Origin: JAPPHA01 sp963664045
GTDB taxonomy: Bacteria; Pseudomonadota; Alphaproteobacteria; Rhodobacterales; Rhodobacteraceae
Assembly (NCBI GenBank): GCA_963664045.2
Contig: CAXXGT010000013.1
Coordinates: forward strand, 248,001 to 312,000
Length of the DNA stretch: 64,000 bases
Reading direction: 5' to 3'
This document shows positions 45,809 to 55,240 of this stretch, one piece after another. A program made the position numbers and the translations under genes. Below the pieces are notes generated by a model that was not told where the DNA came from, searched no databases, and saw nothing but the letters and a program-made list of their open reading frames with translations. Position 1 is the first letter of the stretch. Each line of letters begins with the position of its first letter.

Positions 45809-47065
45809 CTATCCGTCTGTCCGCTCGTCTTGTGCCTGTTCGATTGCCACCTCCTGTGCGACCTCGACCGCCACCGGCGAAACCGTTGGCACAACCGCCG
45901 TGTAGCTCGTCAATTCATCGACATTTGGTGAAACGCGTCGCGTACTTCGATAGACAGCGTATACCGACATGACCGCGAGCAAGGCGGAAACATACGCAAA
46001 AAAGCTGTTTGCGCCGAAGGTCGTCATGAGCCAGCCGATGACCAGCGGACCTGCGATCGCACCAATGCTGTTGGCAAGTATCATCCCGCCGGCAGCGGCG
46101 GCCATGTCGTCGTGATCAAGAAAGTCGTTCGTATAGGCGATGAACAGCGAATACAGCGGGTTCGTCACGCCACCGATCATGAATGCCGTTACGAGCAGGA
46201 AGACGAAGTCCCCGGAAAAGAACACGCCGGCACCCGCGGCCACTGCCCCGAAAAACGTAACGCCAACAATCAGAATCCTGCGGTCCATACGGTCGGACAA
46301 CCAGCCGATCGGGTACTGTACGACCAGACCGCCCACGTAAATCGTCGCAACGAAAATCGAAATTTCCCTTGGGGTCATTCCCCGAACGGTTCCGAAAACC
46401 GCCGCCATGCCAAACAATGCTGCAAAAATTCCGCCAAGAAGGAACATCCCGACGATGCCGAGAGGAGATATCTCGAACAGTTTCCTGAGCGTTATCGGCT
46501 TTGTCGTGTGGAACACGGGCGCAGGATTGATGGACAGGAGTATCGGCGCCACAGCCAGTGAGACCAATACGGAAATCAGGATGAACAGGGTGTATCCGCC
46601 AGGGTCGGCAACATTCAGGATGAGTTGCGCAGCGACGATTCCGACCATCTGGACGATAACGTAGGCGGAGAGCGCCTGTCCCCGCGTTTCGTTTGTTGCA
46701 GCATCGTTGAGCCAGCTCTCGGCGACGACGTACACGCCGGATATGCAGAATCCGACAGCCACCCGAAGGGCGAACCAGGCAAGCGGGTTCGGAACCGCGG
46801 CGTAGAGAATCAGGCAGGCCGAAATGCAGGATGCCAGCGCCGCGAAGACCCTCACATGTCCTACCCTGCGAATCATTTCCGGGGCCAGCTTCGCACCGCC
46901 GAGGACTCCGACAAAGTATCCGGCCATGACCCAGGCCATGGAATTGGTCGAGAACCCCTCGATGTCTCCCCGGACGCCCAGAAGCGTGCCCTGGAGGCCG
47001 TTTCCGAGCATCAGGAGAAAAACGCCGAAAAGAAGAGCCCACGCATTCTTAAGGACGGTCGCCAT
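45809..47065 (-). CDS. MFS transporter (YcaD-like)
   Basis: A 418-residue permease with 12 predicted TM helices. An N-terminal helix (NAWALLFGVFLLMLGNGLQGTLL) and the internal LRVAVGFCISGVYVVAESWLNDAA carry the motif of the YcaD-like MFS group. The hydrophilic loop between helices 6 and 7 is short, and the C-terminal tail is Val/Glu-rich (about 40 residues). The substrate is unknown. The ATG at 47065 is used. A TTG directly before it is also in frame. Confidence 0.88.
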   Translation of the reverse strand: MATVLKNAWALLFGVFLLMLGNGLQGTLLGVRGDIEGFSTNSMAWVMAGYFVGVLGGAKLAPEMIRRVGHVRVFAALASCISACLILYAAVPNPLAWFALRVAVGFCISGVYVVAESWLNDAATNETRGQALSAYVIVQMVGIVAAQLILNVADPGGYTLFILISVLVSLAVAPILLSINPAPVFHTTKPITLRKLFEISPLGIVGMFLLGGIFAALFGMAAVFGTVRGMTPREISIFVATIYVGGLVVQYPIGWLSDRMDRRILIVGVTFFGAVAAGAGVFFSGDFVFLLVTAFMIGGVTNPLYSLFIAYTNDFLDHDDMAAAAGGMILANSIGAIAGPLVIGWLMTTFGANSFFAYVSALLAVMSVYAVYRSTRRVSPNVDELTSYTAVVPTVSPVAVEVAQEVAIEQAQDERTDG

Positions 47066-47167
47066 CAAGCCATGTCCTGCAAGTTGTCCGACGACTTCCC
47101 GGTAGCAGAGTCACGGGCCGATCACCGCACATCCGCGACCAATTCAGGTCGCAATTTGCCCATTGAG

Positions 47168-48223
47168 TTACGGAACCAGCAAGGACCCGTCTCCGTAGGA
47201 GTAAAACCGGTAATCGTTTTGAATGGCATGGGCGTAAATGCGGCGTATCCGACCGGGACCCGTGAATGCGCTCACCAGCATCATCAAGGTGGAATTCGGC
47301 AAATGAAAATTGGTGATCAGCGCGTCAGCCACCCTGAAATCGAATCCGGGCTTGATGAAGATGTCAGTCTTGCCGCTCCAGGGAGAAACGATCTGTTCGG
47401 CATCAGGACTGATCCGCGCAGAAGTTTCCAGGAGCCGCAATGTCGTTGTACCGACCGGGATAATCCTGCCGCCGCGTTCACGGGTCCTGTTTATCTCGCC
47501 CGCGGCCGATTCCGTGATTGAACCCCACTCGCCGTGAAGTCTGTCTCCCTCGATCTCGTCGGCACGGACATTCATGAAAGTCCCGAGGCCCACGTGCAAC
47601 GTGATCCAGGACATCTGGATCCCCTTGCGCCGGAGACCGTCCAGGACGGTCTCGTCGAAATGCAGTGACGCAGTTGGTGCCGCGACCGCCCCGGGGTTAC
47701 GCGCGAAAACGCTTTGATAGTCTTCCGCATCCCGTGAATCGGCCGGGCGCCGTTTTGCGATGTACGGGGGCAAGGGGATTTCTCCCGCATCGGGCAGCAG
47801 AGAAATGAAATCCCGGCCATGCGTATTGAACTTGAGGCGCGTACCGCCGAGGTCTCTTGACACGACTTCGGCGCAGAGTCTTTCGCCAAAGGAAAGATGA
47901 TCTCCGACCCGGACCTTTCGCGCCGGGCGCAACAAGACGAGCCAGGTATCTTCAGGCTCAAGAGAACCGAGCACGACTTCCACCGCCGCCCTGGTCACGC
48001 CACCTGACGTGCGACGAATCCTGAAGCCACGGATCCGTGCCGGAATGACCCGGGTGTCGTTGAACACCAGCCTGTCACCGGACCTGAGGTGATTCGGAAG
48101 TTCGGTAAAGGTCGAGTCCGAAACCGACGAACCGCGTGCAACGAGCAGCCGGGCCGAGGAGCGAGGCCTGGCAGGCCTCAACGCGATCCGTTCCTCGGGC
48201 AGGTCGAACTGAAAATCGGACAT
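47168..48223 (-). CDS. queA: S-adenosylmethionine:tRNA ribosyltransferase-isomerase
   Basis: The penultimate enzyme of queuosine biosynthesis. It transfers a ribosyl group from SAM to preQ1 in tRNA to make epoxyqueuosine. The product has 351 residues. It starts MSDFQFDLPEERIALRP, with NDTRVIPARI, PLPPYI, SVFARNPGAVAAPTASLHF and TLHVGLGTF as family blocks. The end contains NFHLPNSTLMMLVSAF. The ATG at 48223 is chosen over an in-frame ATG ten codons upstream. It follows the large AsmA-like gene by about 60 bp. Confidence 0.98.
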   Translation of the reverse strand: MSDFQFDLPEERIALRPARPRSSARLLVARGSSVSDSTFTELPNHLRSGDRLVFNDTRVIPARIRGFRIRRTSGGVTRAAVEVVLGSLEPEDTWLVLLRPARKVRVGDHLSFGERLCAEVVSRDLGGTRLKFNTHGRDFISLLPDAGEIPLPPYIAKRRPADSRDAEDYQSVFARNPGAVAAPTASLHFDETVLDGLRRKGIQMSWITLHVGLGTFMNVRADEIEGDRLHGEWGSITESAAGEINRTRERGGRIIPVGTTTLRLLETSARISPDAEQIVSPWSGKTDIFIKPGFDFRVADALITNFHLPNSTLMMLVSAFTGPGRIRRIYAHAIQNDYRFYSYGDGSLLVP

Positions 48224-48281
48224 GTTCAATCCCGTCTCTCCGAAGTCATGCACGACTCAAGTCATGATTCACCGGGCAGGT

Positions 48282-51200
48282 TCACTCGCTGGCTTGAGGC
48301 GGCGTCGGAATGTCTGATCCAAATATTTCCCTGAATTTCCCCGGTGTCAGAATCGAAAGAGGATTTACCGTGACTTTCGGGTTATCGGCAGAACCCACCA
48401 TTGTGTAGTTGAATCCGAATGTCCGGTTTTCGCGGCTTGGTCCAACCAAAGTGTTCAGCACCGTACCGACCAATTTGTCGAGGACTCCCGTCAGTACATG
48501 GACCGGAGACAGGACGCCCACGAAGTCAACGTGCCTCGATTTCGGATCGAACCATCCATCGAGTGTTATGCTCATCGAAGCGCCGACCGCGCTCAGGTTC
48601 GAAATCGAAACCGCCTCCGGCTGTGTTTTCACCTCACCCGTGACCGAATCGAACGCCAGACCCTGGCCTGACAACTGCTGCAAAAGCCCGACCACGCTGA
48701 TCGAATTCAGGATTTCTGCGAGAACCGGTGCGTTTCGCACGCGAACATCCGCGATCTGGAAATTCATGTCCCGGGTGCTGCTTTCGTCGTGAGTCAGGAT
48801 CTCGAGATTCATCCGCCCTCCGTACGCGGACCTGAAGTAGCCGGTCTGCCGGAGCAGATGGCCCGCGTCTTCGGCATTCAGTTCGATCGTACGCCCGCCT
48901 TCTCGTGACCGAAACTTGCCGGAAACCGGTACCGAACCGTTGACCTTTCCGGTGAATTCGCCGGAGGCGCCGCCACCTGTTTCGACACGGCCGGTGACTC
49001 CCGAGAGACTGATTTGGTCGTCGACCAGCACGTGATCCAGCACGAAGGCGATCACGATCGGGTTCCCTCCCCCGGTTCCACGTCCCAATCGGGCTCCCCT
49101 CAAGTCAAGGGTTCCTCCGTTCAGTTCGATTCCCTGAATCCCTTCCGGGTTGCGCCGGATGGAAACGTCCGTCGTCAGCCAGTTGCCAAGTTCGAAATTT
49201 TCCAGTCGAATGCCGTTTTCGCGATTGCTGCCCGCAAGAACGGTCTCAAACCGCAGTCCCTTCGCCGAGAATCTGATCTTGTACGGTTGGTCCTGCCCGT
49301 CCAGATTCCTGACGACGATAAGCTGGGCCTTTTCGGAAGTCGGTTTTGACCAATTCAGTTCGGGGAATGTCAGGCTCATTCCGTCGAGGGACGAAGTTGC
49401 TGTCACGACCCTGCCTTCGGGCGAGTCGAAGTCGGCCTCGACTTTCAATCTGGTCGTTCCGGAAAGATTTCCTTTCAGAAACTCCGCGCCGAACAGGTCA
49501 AGATGCTCGGGAGACATGTCGAGATCAATTGTGAGAACGTTTGATCTCGGTTGGCTGGAATCGCTTTTCATGTTCCAGCTCAGCACTCCCTGGAGCCCGC
49601 CTGTGCTGAGCGGACCTGATATTGATATTCCGGCATTGCTGGAACGGAGGACCAGTTCGCCGGATTCAAGGTGTGCCGCTTCCCGCAAGCCGGGGATACG
49701 CAAGTCGCGTGCGCGAACGTCCGCCAGCCTGGCGCTGATCGCGTATTCGACGTCCTGAATTCGTGGTTGCGCCTGCACCGGAAACCTGAACGACCCCGAG
49801 ACACTGGCGGTTCCGGATACCGTATCGGGATCGATGAATTCAGGTAGGCGCACCCAGGCTTCAGGCCTTTCGAGAAAATGCACCAGAAAATTTACAGAAC
49901 TTGTTGATTTCACCGTTAAATCTACAATTGGATCCGGATCTGAAAGGGCCGCGATCTCGAAACCTGATCCGGAAATATCCGCGCGCCCTGCCTCGGATTC
50001 TTCAAGATATCCCGAGTCGAGTCCGATTTTCAGCGAGTCCGTGCTCAATCTTCCCGAGCCAACTCCGCCCCGTACGGGAGGAAACCCGGGCAAGAACGAG
50101 AACTCAGCGTTTTCAATGCCGAATCCGATGTCATAGGCAAGTCCGGATTCGTCAAAGGTGAGTTCACCGGTAATGCCCTGGAACTCTCCTGCGGATACAC
50201 TTTTTTCAAACCATGTCCCGGCTTGCGACGTCGTGCCTCGGGGCCAATGGTTTGCAACCCTCCCAATCGTCAGCCGGTCTGCATCGATTCTGAAATTCCC
50301 CTTCGGATTCAGGGAGCTCCAGTCCAGTCTTCCGTTTGTCTGGAGCAGTGTTTCCTCGTCGGAAACCCAGGCCCGTTCGACTTCCACAACCCGGGATGCC
50401 GGAAAAAGGACCAGATCAAGTCCGCCCTTGGGGATATCCAGGCGGGAACCGGGATCACCCGGCGGTCCAAGTCTTCCTGTCAAGAAAGGGATTCGGACGT
50501 GAATCGCTTCAAGTTCCGCGTTGGCATTCATCCGTAGTAACAGGGTTCCAGCGGCGTCCAGAACGCCATTGTCGGCCGACACGGTCGCGTCGAACGGAAA
50601 TTCATGAATCTGCCCGATGCCGTTTTCAGGGTCATCTCCACGACCATTCGTAACATTGGAGTCGTCAAGTTCGCGATCGTGAAAGACAAGTCTCGTCGAA
50701 TTCGGGATAAAACCCGCAAGGAGCGTTCTCCCGGCGTCAGCAGTATCGGTGCCAATTTCGGTTACAGGACGGCTCAGGTGTGAGGAAACGACGAGCGTAC
50801 CGGCTGCCGGCGTCCTGGTCATCGAAATTTCCAGTTCGAAACCTCCGCCCGGTGCGTCGGAAGGGAAACGGACATGGGATGTCAAATCAAGCTGACCCCG
50901 GTTTCTGGTCAGGCGTGATTCGGGCAAAAAAAACCTGCGCTTCGCCCCGGATCCCAGATCCTCGAATTCAATCGACGAATTCGTGAGTTCTATGCGGTCC
51001 AGACGTCCCAATGGACCGGAAACGAATAATTCATCGATGCTCTTTCCCAGATCCTTCCCCAGTTTGAATCCTTCGCCCGGCAATGACGGCAATCGAAGTT
51101 TTCCCGACATATCCCTGACGACAAAAACCTCGAGTCCGAACATTTCGAGAGACCGCAGGCGTAACTCGCCAAGGGCAAGGCTCTTGAGCGAAATAGTCGA

Positions 51201-51491
51201 CCGAACATTCGGAAAGGAGAATTCCTGCCCACCATCAGCATCGTGGTACCGAAACGCCATCTCGACGTTGATTCCATTGTCTCCAAGTGCCATGGAGGCT
51301 GACTCGACCGATACGCGGCCCTCGCCAAAGATCGATTCCAACTGCCGCTCAACCAGGGCGGGAAACCCGGTATTCTCGAGTTCATGGTCCTGTAAAACAA
51401 CGAGAAACAGCGAAACGAGAACCACAGCGACTGCCACCGTCCCGACGGCAAGGGCAGCGGTAAGTTCGATCAGTTTCTTGATTAGCCGCAT
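48282..51491 (-). CDS. Large AsmA-like (DUF3971/YhdP-type) envelope protein
   Basis: A 1069-residue protein. An N-terminal TM helix (about residues 12-34, LTAALAVGTVAVAVVLVSLFLVV) anchors it in the inner membrane, and the remainder is a long repetitive beta-strand rod in the periplasm. The C-terminal AsmA-like part contains VRNAPVLAEILNSISVVG and LSPVHVLTGVLDKLVGTVLN. Relatives such as YhdP and TamB-like proteins form hydrophobic grooves that carry lipids to the outer membrane. It precedes queA. The ATG at 51491 is used, with a GTG just upstream also possible. Confidence 0.87.
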   Translation of the reverse strand: MRLIKKLIELTAALAVGTVAVAVVLVSLFLVVLQDHELENTGFPALVERQLESIFGEGRVSVESASMALGDNGINVEMAFRYHDADGGQEFSFPNVRSTISLKSLALGELRLRSLEMFGLEVFVVRDMSGKLRLPSLPGEGFKLGKDLGKSIDELFVSGPLGRLDRIELTNSSIEFEDLGSGAKRRFFLPESRLTRNRGQLDLTSHVRFPSDAPGGGFELEISMTRTPAAGTLVVSSHLSRPVTEIGTDTADAGRTLLAGFIPNSTRLVFHDRELDDSNVTNGRGDDPENGIGQIHEFPFDATVSADNGVLDAAGTLLLRMNANAELEAIHVRIPFLTGRLGPPGDPGSRLDIPKGGLDLVLFPASRVVEVERAWVSDEETLLQTNGRLDWSSLNPKGNFRIDADRLTIGRVANHWPRGTTSQAGTWFEKSVSAGEFQGITGELTFDESGLAYDIGFGIENAEFSFLPGFPPVRGGVGSGRLSTDSLKIGLDSGYLEESEAGRADISGSGFEIAALSDPDPIVDLTVKSTSSVNFLVHFLERPEAWVRLPEFIDPDTVSGTASVSGSFRFPVQAQPRIQDVEYAISARLADVRARDLRIPGLREAAHLESGELVLRSSNAGISISGPLSTGGLQGVLSWNMKSDSSQPRSNVLTIDLDMSPEHLDLFGAEFLKGNLSGTTRLKVEADFDSPEGRVVTATSSLDGMSLTFPELNWSKPTSEKAQLIVVRNLDGQDQPYKIRFSAKGLRFETVLAGSNRENGIRLENFELGNWLTTDVSIRRNPEGIQGIELNGGTLDLRGARLGRGTGGGNPIVIAFVLDHVLVDDQISLSGVTGRVETGGGASGEFTGKVNGSVPVSGKFRSREGGRTIELNAEDAGHLLRQTGYFRSAYGGRMNLEILTHDESSTRDMNFQIADVRVRNAPVLAEILNSISVVGLLQQLSGQGLAFDSVTGEVKTQPEAVSISNLSAVGASMSITLDGWFDPKSRHVDFVGVLSPVHVLTGVLDKLVGTVLNTLVGPSRENRTFGFNYTMVGSADNPKVTVNPLSILTPGKFREIFGSDIPTPPQASE

Positions 51492-52010
51492 CACGCAGGA
51501 CTTTGGAACTTGGTTCCCGGTTCTCGTTCACCTGCCCGCAGTATGAAGCAAGGTGACGCGAGACTGAACAGATGTCTGACTATCACAGAATTCGGACGGG
51601 CGAAAATTGATGGTGTTTCGGAACTGGCCCCCGTGCGATGCAGGTGATGACGGCCGCGTGAGGCGGCGGGAATGAAGAAATGGACATTGCCGTCCGAAAT
51701 CTCGTGTTGCGGGACGAGCGGAGTGCGAGGAGGGGGTATTGGCATGCACGCGTTGTCAGACTGACTGATCCATTCCGTAGTGGCAAGACGACTTGCCTCA
51801 AGTTCCGTTTGAAACGAACTGGCCCCGGAAAAGGCGGTTGAATTGGATGCTGGCGAATTATCGCCAATCTCGAGTTATCGAAAACAAAAAATTTGAAACT
51901 TTCTGAAATAATCTGTAAAGTGAGTCGGTCTCTTGTAAAACACTTGTCATTTTGATGGCCATTGCCATGTCATTCTCAACGACCAATTTGATGCAGTCCA
52001 TGCGGTACCC
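51492..52010. other. Divergent intergenic region between AsmA-like and M23 genes
   Basis: About 520 bp without a supported gene. It contains one good promoter for the plus-strand gene (see the next entry). The part near 51500-51830 should hold the promoter for the minus-strand AsmA-like gene. Confidence 0.45.
51893..51921 (+). promoter_or_regulatory. Candidate sigma-70 promoter of the M23 peptidase/bactofilin genes
   Basis: TTGAAA (51893-51898), a 17-base spacer, then TAAAGT (51916-51921) lies about 90 bp upstream of the M23 start in an AT-rich pocket. Hexamers and spacing are close to consensus. Confidence 0.6.
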
Positions 52011-53327
52011 ATGAATTTGCTCAGGGGCACAAGCTTGAGCCGCCTGTTTCCCGAGCGCGTCGTGAGGGTGGAATCCCGCGACAAGGTCAAGTACCTTCGC
52101 ATTTCTCCAGTTATCCAGGCAATTGCCCTTGTTTGCTCCCTGTCGGCGGTCACTTACGTTTTCGCGTTGTCGGTTTTGGTCGGAATTGAATTCGGTACCC
52201 GTCATTCGGCCAACGCCAAGGACGAGTTGATTCACGCGACCTACCAACAGCGAATCAACGAACTGGCGTCAAGCAGTGAAAGGATGCTGGCGTCGGCCGC
52301 AACTGACAACGAACGTAATCGACTCGTCTTTCAGCAGCTGGGAACTGAAAAAGGTCTGCAACTGCATGCAGTTGCCAAACAGCGTGAACTTGAACGAAAT
52401 GTTGCGTTGCTCGAAGAACGGCTTGCTAGCCTGACGATCGAACGAAATGGCCTGCAGTCGGAAGTCGAAAACCTGCAGTCCAGGGTCGCTGACTTGTCCG
52501 GCCGGGTGGACGAGCAGCTCGATACGGAACAGCTTCAGAGCGCCGTAGCGAGAACGCTCGATGTCGCTGTCGCCGAGCTCAATTCCAAGGAAGGCAGGAT
52601 TGCGAACCTGGAGGAACACGTCGATGGCCTTCAGCATGAACTCAAGGTCCAGGAAGGACACTACGACTTCATTTTCCGCAATTTGGAAGGTGCGGTGGAG
52701 CTTTCGCTAGGCCCGATGGTCAAGGCGCTTGAAAGGTCCGGCGTCGATCTCGACAGTCTGCTTGAAACGGTGCGCCGACGGTTCTCCAACGCGGGCGGCC
52801 CGGGTGGGTCGTTGTCGAATATAGAACGGACACTGTCCGAAAGTCCTCATGCGTACCGGATCAAGGCATTGGTAGAAGATCTTGATCGCGCGCATTTCGT
52901 GGGCCTAGCATTGCAGAAGATTCCGGTTTCAATGCCTGTTCGCGGCAAATTCAGGTACTCGAGCAACTACGGGCTGCGCAAGGATCCGTTTACCCGCAAG
53001 ATTTCCCGGCACGAGGGTGTAGACATGGTTGCGCGATCGGGCACTGCCATTTACGCCACTGCCGATGGAACGGTCGTCTATGCGGGCTGGAAAGGCGGTT
53101 TCGGGAGAGTTGTCAGGATCAGGCACATCCACGGATTCGAGACCGTCTATGGCCACCTGAGGAAAATTCACGTCAAGCCGGGCCAAATGGTCTCGCGCGG
53201 GGATCGAATCGGTGATATGGGCAATTCTGGTCGCAGTACCGGGACCCATCTTCATTACGAGGTACATGTCGGCGGCAACCCGAGAGACCCAAAAAAATAC
53301 TTGGAGGCAGGACGAAATGTTTTCTAG
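52011..53327 (+). CDS. M23-family peptidoglycan metallopeptidase, membrane-anchored
   Basis: A cell-wall peptidase of 438 residues, predicted to be a peptidoglycan endopeptidase. A cytoplasmic N-terminus is followed by a TM helix at about 34-60. A long coiled coil (about residues 78-215, Leu/Glu-rich) follows, then an M23/LytM domain with the zinc-binding SRHEGVDM and HLHYEV motifs and the conserved GRVVRIRH and GNSGRSTG segments. The end overlaps the bactofilin start. Peptidase-bactofilin pairing is known from cell-shape systems in other bacteria. Confidence 0.93.
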   Translation: MNLLRGTSLSRLFPERVVRVESRDKVKYLRISPVIQAIALVCSLSAVTYVFALSVLVGIEFGTRHSANAKDELIHATYQQRINELASSSERMLASAATDNERNRLVFQQLGTEKGLQLHAVAKQRELERNVALLEERLASLTIERNGLQSEVENLQSRVADLSGRVDEQLDTEQLQSAVARTLDVAVAELNSKEGRIANLEEHVDGLQHELKVQEGHYDFIFRNLEGAVELSLGPMVKALERSGVDLDSLLETVRRRFSNAGGPGGSLSNIERTLSESPHAYRIKALVEDLDRAHFVGLALQKIPVSMPVRGKFRYSSNYGLRKDPFTRKISRHEGVDMVARSGTAIYATADGTVVYAGWKGGFGRVVRIRHIHGFETVYGHLRKIHVKPGQMVSRGDRIGDMGNSGRSTGTHLHYEVHVGGNPRDPKKYLEAGRNVF

Positions 53328-53928
53328 AAAAGGCAAGACCCAGACAACTCCCGGCGCCAGATCCGATGTCGGCCCAGCCGGCAATCCCGTACCGCAACCT
53401 CGTCTTTCGCCGGACACGAAAGCGGCCTCGGCCCAACAGGGACCTCATTCAGCCCCGGCAGCTACGCCTGCTTCCCCTCACAAGGCGAAACCCCGGGCGT
53501 CGATTCTGTCAACGGACATTTTTCTTGAGGGAGACCTGCGTACGACCGGCGGCATCCAGATCGAAGGAACCATCAAGGGCGACGTAAGGGCCCACATGAT
53601 CACGGTTGGCGAGACTGCCAAGGTCGCCGGTGTCGTGGTTGCGGATGACGTGGTTGTCAACGGAAAAGTCGAAGGGATGATCCGGGGGGTCAAGGTCCGT
53701 TTGACTTCGAGCGCTCATGTCGTTGGCGATATCATTCACAAGACGATCGCAATCGAAAGTGGCGCGCGTTTTGACGGAAAGGTCAGCAGGCGGGAAAAAC
53801 CGCTCGATGACAACCCTGAACCGTCGTCTCGAAAAGTGCAGGCAAAACGCCCGGAACCGGTCCAGCCGCAGCCAGCGCCAGCCGCGGCGGCCAACAGGCA
53901 CGATCGATCCGGGTCACCTGACGGGTAA
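53317..53928 (+). CDS. Bactofilin
   Basis: A cytoskeletal polymer-forming protein, 203 residues. The central beta-helix core (about residues 65-160) has repeating hydrophobic turns such as GDLRTTGGIQIEGTIKGDV and VVVNGKVEGMI. It is flanked by disordered Pro/Ala-rich tails that carry several basic residues. The ATG at 53317 overlaps the peptidase stop, with GGAGG upstream. It probably recruits the partner peptidase to a cell site. It is convergent with prfB. Confidence 0.94.
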   Translation: MFSRKGKTQTTPGARSDVGPAGNPVPQPRLSPDTKAASAQQGPHSAPAATPASPHKAKPRASILSTDIFLEGDLRTTGGIQIEGTIKGDVRAHMITVGETAKVAGVVVADDVVVNGKVEGMIRGVKVRLTSSAHVVGDIIHKTIAIESGARFDGKVSRREKPLDDNPEPSSRKVQAKRPEPVQPQPAPAAAANRHDRSGSPDG

Positions 53929-54000
53929 CTCAAGTCGACGATCTGTTGAGCGTTAGCGTTATCCCACCTTCGCGCCGAAGGAACCGGCGTGACGCCGCCT

Positions 54001-55119
54001 CTATGCTAATTCCGAACGGTTTTGCCCGTCAGCGTTCAGGGCCAGGACCGACGACATGAAACTGTCAAGGTCGCCGTCCAAAACCCGTTTCGGGTCAGAT
54101 GTCTCCCAGTTGCTGCGCAAGTCCTTGACCATTTGGTACGGTTGCAGGACATAGGATCGGATCTGGTTTCCCCACCCGGCATCTCCTTTTGCTTCATGAG
54201 CTTCACGGATCTGGCGATTCCGGGTGTCGAGTTCGAGCTGGTAGAGCCTAGACTTGAGTGAAGCCATGCAGTTCGCCCTGTTTTGGTGTTGTGATTTTTC
54301 CGACGATGTCACGACGATTCCCGTCGGAATGTGAGTCATGCGAACCGCCGAGTCGGTCTTGTTGACGTGCTGTCCCCCGGCACCGGATGATCTGAACGTA
54401 TCGACCCTGATGTCGGATGGGCTGATCTCGATCTGAATGTCATCGGAGAGGACAGGATAGACCCAGACCGAACTGAACGAGGTGTGTCGACGTGCATTGG
54501 AGTCAAATGGAGATATACGGACAAGACGGTGCACTCCGGACTCGGACTTCAGCCAGCCGTAGGCGTTTGTGCCCGAAATCCTGTAGGCGACGGACCGATA
54601 CCCGGTTTCATCACCGGGTTGCGCCGAGATCATTTCGATACTGAACCCGCGCCGTTGCGTCCAACGCTCGTACATCCTGGCGAGCATGTAGGTCCAGTCG
54701 CAGGCTTCAGTTCCTCCGGCCCCGGAATTCACCTCCAGAAACGTGTCGTTTCCATCCGCTTCACCATTGAGAAGTGCCTCGATTTCCTTTTTTTTCGTCC
54801 GTTTGCCCAGGTCTGCGAGTGCCGACTCCGCTTCCAGGACAAATTCGGGCTCATTCTCCTCTTCTCCAAGCTCAAGAAGATCAATGGATTCCGCCAGTTC
54901 GGATTTGAACTGTTCATATACGGCCACGTTATCCATCAACAACTGCCTTTCGCGCATCAGTCGCTGTGCCCGCGCCGTGTCTGTCCAAAGATCGGGGTCT
55001 TCGCACCTTGCGTTGTATTCTTCGAGCCGATGGTGCGCCGACTCCAGGTCCTGTCGCCTGTAAATCAGCTCAAGGGACCGCTGGATGGATGAGACGATAT
55101 TTTCAGTTTCCGACCGCAC
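54001..55119 (-). CDS. prfB: Peptide chain release factor 2
   Basis: It ends translation at UGA and UAA. The product has 372 residues with the GGQ motif in SSGAGGQHVNKTDSAVR and the RF2-type tripeptide SPF in ISPFDSNARR. The GTG at 55119 has GGGAAAA five bases upstream and gives the family N-terminus. A further GTG at 55155 is also open. The frame is continuous, with no sign of the programmed UGA frameshift known from many other prfB genes. It lies after mrcA on the same strand. Confidence 0.96.
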   Translation of the reverse strand: MRSETENIVSSIQRSLELIYRRQDLESAHHRLEEYNARCEDPDLWTDTARAQRLMRERQLLMDNVAVYEQFKSELAESIDLLELGEEENEPEFVLEAESALADLGKRTKKKEIEALLNGEADGNDTFLEVNSGAGGTEACDWTYMLARMYERWTQRRGFSIEMISAQPGDETGYRSVAYRISGTNAYGWLKSESGVHRLVRISPFDSNARRHTSFSSVWVYPVLSDDIQIEISPSDIRVDTFRSSGAGGQHVNKTDSAVRMTHIPTGIVVTSSEKSQHQNRANCMASLKSRLYQLELDTRNRQIREAHEAKGDAGWGNQIRSYVLQPYQMVKDLRSNWETSDPKRVLDGDLDSFMSSVLALNADGQNRSELA

Positions 55120-55240
55120 GACTTTTCCCGACAACACACTTTCAACCGGGCGCACACATATCGGCCAGCGCGCGACCGGTAAAGGTAGCAGCCATGCTCG
55201 GGAGCGCCCTTTTTTCAGCCCGGATCACCCGGTTTCGGTG

